Below, piece after piece: positions 62,863-64,000 of a stretch of DNA of 64,000 bases. The stretch is from contig NZ_BSTJ01000001.1 of the NCBI RefSeq assembly GCF_030269445.1, positions 1,797,489-1,861,488 of the forward strand, given 5' to 3'. Numbering within the stretch: position 1 is the stretch's first letter; each line of letters begins with the position of its first letter. The translations under genes and the position numbers were made by a program. The DNA is from Actinoallomurus iriomotensis (lineage in GTDB: Bacteria; Actinomycetota; Actinomycetes; Streptosporangiales; Streptosporangiaceae). The notes beneath the pieces are model-generated. The model was given only the letters and a program-made list of their open reading frames with translations, was not told the DNA's origin and did no database searches.

Positions 62863-63708
62863 TCAGGTCGTCAGCCGCAGGCAGGCCTCTTCCCACGGCC
62901 GGATGACCTTTTCCTCAAGGCAGGCCACGATTATCGGATGCGCGAAGAAGGTCCGGTACCACTCCTTCACACCGATGTCGATCGCCTCGAGGGCGATGTG
63001 ACGGTCTTCCGTCTCATAAGTACTGGGCAGCTTTCCGCTCTTGACCAGATTGTAGACGGCCACGGCCACCGAATTAGGTGGCAGAACGATCTGCTTCACT
63101 CCTTCGTCGAAACCCTTCGTCCCGATGTCCACCTTGACTTGCTTGAGGTCGAAACCGACCTCGACCGGCTTGTTGAGTCCCCTGTCCCACTTCGTCTTCA
63201 TCTTCGGGCCCATGAGCCCGGACTCGGCCCATGCATGGCCCTCTACGTCCCTGATGGCCTGGATGACCGGGGTGACGGCGTCCTTGGTCTGCATGGTGGG
63301 GCCGGAGTACAGCCTTCCGTCGAGCGTGTTGGTGTACAGGGCGCCGGCCACGCCGGAGATCCGGACCCCGGTGATCCCTTTCTCGCTGAGAGCGGCACGG
63401 ATACGGGAGACGAGATTGTCGTCCCCGGTGCGCCCGGCCGCCGCGAAACAACTCCACAGCAGCACCTCTGTGTCGGGGCCGACACCACGCTCACCATCGG
63501 CGAGATCCGCGATCAGCTGGCTGGCGTCGACCTTGAGGAGTTCGCCACCGGGGTGTCCGTGGCCGAGGAACAGTACCCTCTCGCGACCCCGGAAATTCGT
63601 ATGCCCAGGGACGTACCGTTCCTCAGGACCCTTCGCGACCTCCCGCGCCATCGGCACACAGGCGATCGTCAGCGGGTCGTTCCACAGATCCTCGGCAGTA
63701 ACGATCAT
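62863..63708 (-). CDS. Caspase-fold-like (CHAT/C80-type) cysteine peptidase candidate
   Basis: A 281-aa protein. RVLFLGHGHPGGELLKVDAS gives the conserved His50 after a hydrophobic strand, and TEVLLWSCFAAAGRT gives Cys87 after the next strand; the His-Gly and Ser-Cys pair, followed by ITGVRISGVAGALY, is the clan CD layout of CHAT, C80 and related domains. The C-terminal half is unrecognised. ATG 63708 follows GAGGGGAATTCGAAA. Clan CD peptidases often serve in toxin or defence systems. No inhibitor or sensor domain is visible in the protein. Confidence 0.6.
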   Translation of the reverse strand: MIVTAEDLWNDPLTIACVPMAREVAKGPEERYVPGHTNFRGRERVLFLGHGHPGGELLKVDASQLIADLADGERGVGPDTEVLLWSCFAAAGRTGDDNLVSRIRAALSEKGITGVRISGVAGALYTNTLDGRLYSGPTMQTKDAVTPVIQAIRDVEGHAWAESGLMGPKMKTKWDRGLNKPVEVGFDLKQVKVDIGTKGFDEGVKQIVLPPNSVAVAVYNLVKSGKLPSTYETEDRHIALEAIDIGVKEWYRTFFAHPIIVACLEEKVIRPWEEACLRLTT

Positions 63709-63911
63709 TTTCGAATTCCCCTCGCTCTCCGCATCGGCCTCCACACTTTGGATCGCCGGACTTTTCCTCACAACTTACTTTTTGGGAAGAGTCGCCTACC
63801 CAACCGCGGCATCGGCTGGGCCATCACGAGCGGCTGTACCGAGCGGGCGTTCATGACGCCTGCGATTATTTCCTCCACTTTTGGGCCATGGCGGTGGCTC
63901 GCATCCGCTGA

Positions 63912-64000
63912 TTACGTTGAGGTCACGAATGTGATCTTGGTGGTGCGGCGGTCGGCCGGTTCCACGATGACGCAGCGGGAAGGCGGCGGCTGGAGGCACA
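63912..64000 (-). CDS. C-terminal end of a gene that starts beyond the window
   Basis: On the minus strand the last 89 bases read in one open frame to the TAA at 63914-63912. The visible end has CVIVEPADRRTTKITFVTST. A beta-strand pattern of alternating polar and hydrophobic residues is visible. Too short to place. It precedes the peptidase-like gene by about 200 bp on the same strand, so the two may be partners. Confidence 0.4.
   Translation of the reverse strand, partial: CLQPPPSRCVIVEPADRRTTKITFVTST

Noticed and set aside
63796..63999. 67-codon minus-strand frame at the window edge
   Set aside because: Composition is Arg/Pro/Gly-rich without structure, and another frame here gives a better C-terminal end of a gene.

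Overview
The window is high-GC actinobacterial DNA. Many genes start with GTG or TTG, there are short 4-bp ATGA/GTGA overlaps, several genes look leaderless, and the conserved block metG-tatD-rsmA-ispE-ABC-F-(tRNA-Gln)-glmU is present. Wall-polymer genes, type VII secretion accessories and a protein O-mannosylation set suggest a filamentous actinomycete, perhaps of the Streptosporangiales (Actinoallomurus/Actinomadura-like). The genus is inference.

Layout. 1-5.3 kb: truncated glmU, tRNA-Gln(UUG), an operator-controlled fatty acid desaturase followed by a TetR regulator, a VOC protein, and a divergent tam/tamR pair with paired operators. 5.4-11.5 kb: a SUKH-WD40-HEAT-like protein, DUF488, an amidase and a Uup-type ABC-F ATPase. 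11.6-16.8 kb: a type VII secretion accessory operon (WXG/PPE-like proteins, mycosin, two YbaB-like proteins, two more WXG-like proteins, lipoprotein) without the core ATPase. 17.1-24.3 kb: ispE, rsmA, a sigma-factor/partner pair that looks fused by deletion, an LPFTG surface protein, tatD and metG. 24.4-33.6 kb: a CDP-alcohol phosphatidyltransferase with a coupled 37-codon ORF, an ECF sigma with its partner, polyprenol-phosphate mannose-type GT2, a GT39-like membrane protein, rsmI and protein O-mannosyltransferase. 33.6-36.7 kb: CorA-like transporter, Uma2, a threonine-dehydratase-like enzyme, and a 25-codon ORF coupled to a DUF5519 gene. 36.7-46.1 kb: wall-polymer region with a GT4, a fused GT2-TagF protein, a tail-to-tail response regulator and kinase, and two LCP ligases. 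46.3-49.1 kb: an SF2 helicase with a predicted membrane anchor.

49.1-60.5 kb holds the most interesting system, an apparent biosynthetic gene cluster read on the minus strand: HDO1, Rieske, PRMT-like methyltransferase, HDO2, amidinotransferase, ATP-grasp A, MFS exporter, ATP-grasp B, ATP-grasp-like C, and possibly a SnoaL-like protein. The PRMT-like enzyme plus heme-oxygenase-like diiron/cupin proteins resemble the SznE/SznF (StzE/StzF) pair of streptozotocin biosynthesis, which N-methylates arginine and then N-hydroxylates and rearranges it to an N-nitrosourea. Here there are two SznF-like paralogs. Both keep the full set of diiron ligands, but their cupin metal sites are incomplete. An arginine-type amidinotransferase and several ATP-grasp ligases are added. 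I infer an arginine-derived, N-hydroxylated (possibly N-nitroso) peptide-like product that is exported.

61.3-64 kb: an AhpD-like protein, an unrecognised helical protein, a caspase-fold-like (CHAT/C80-type) cysteine peptidase candidate, and the tail of another gene at the window edge.
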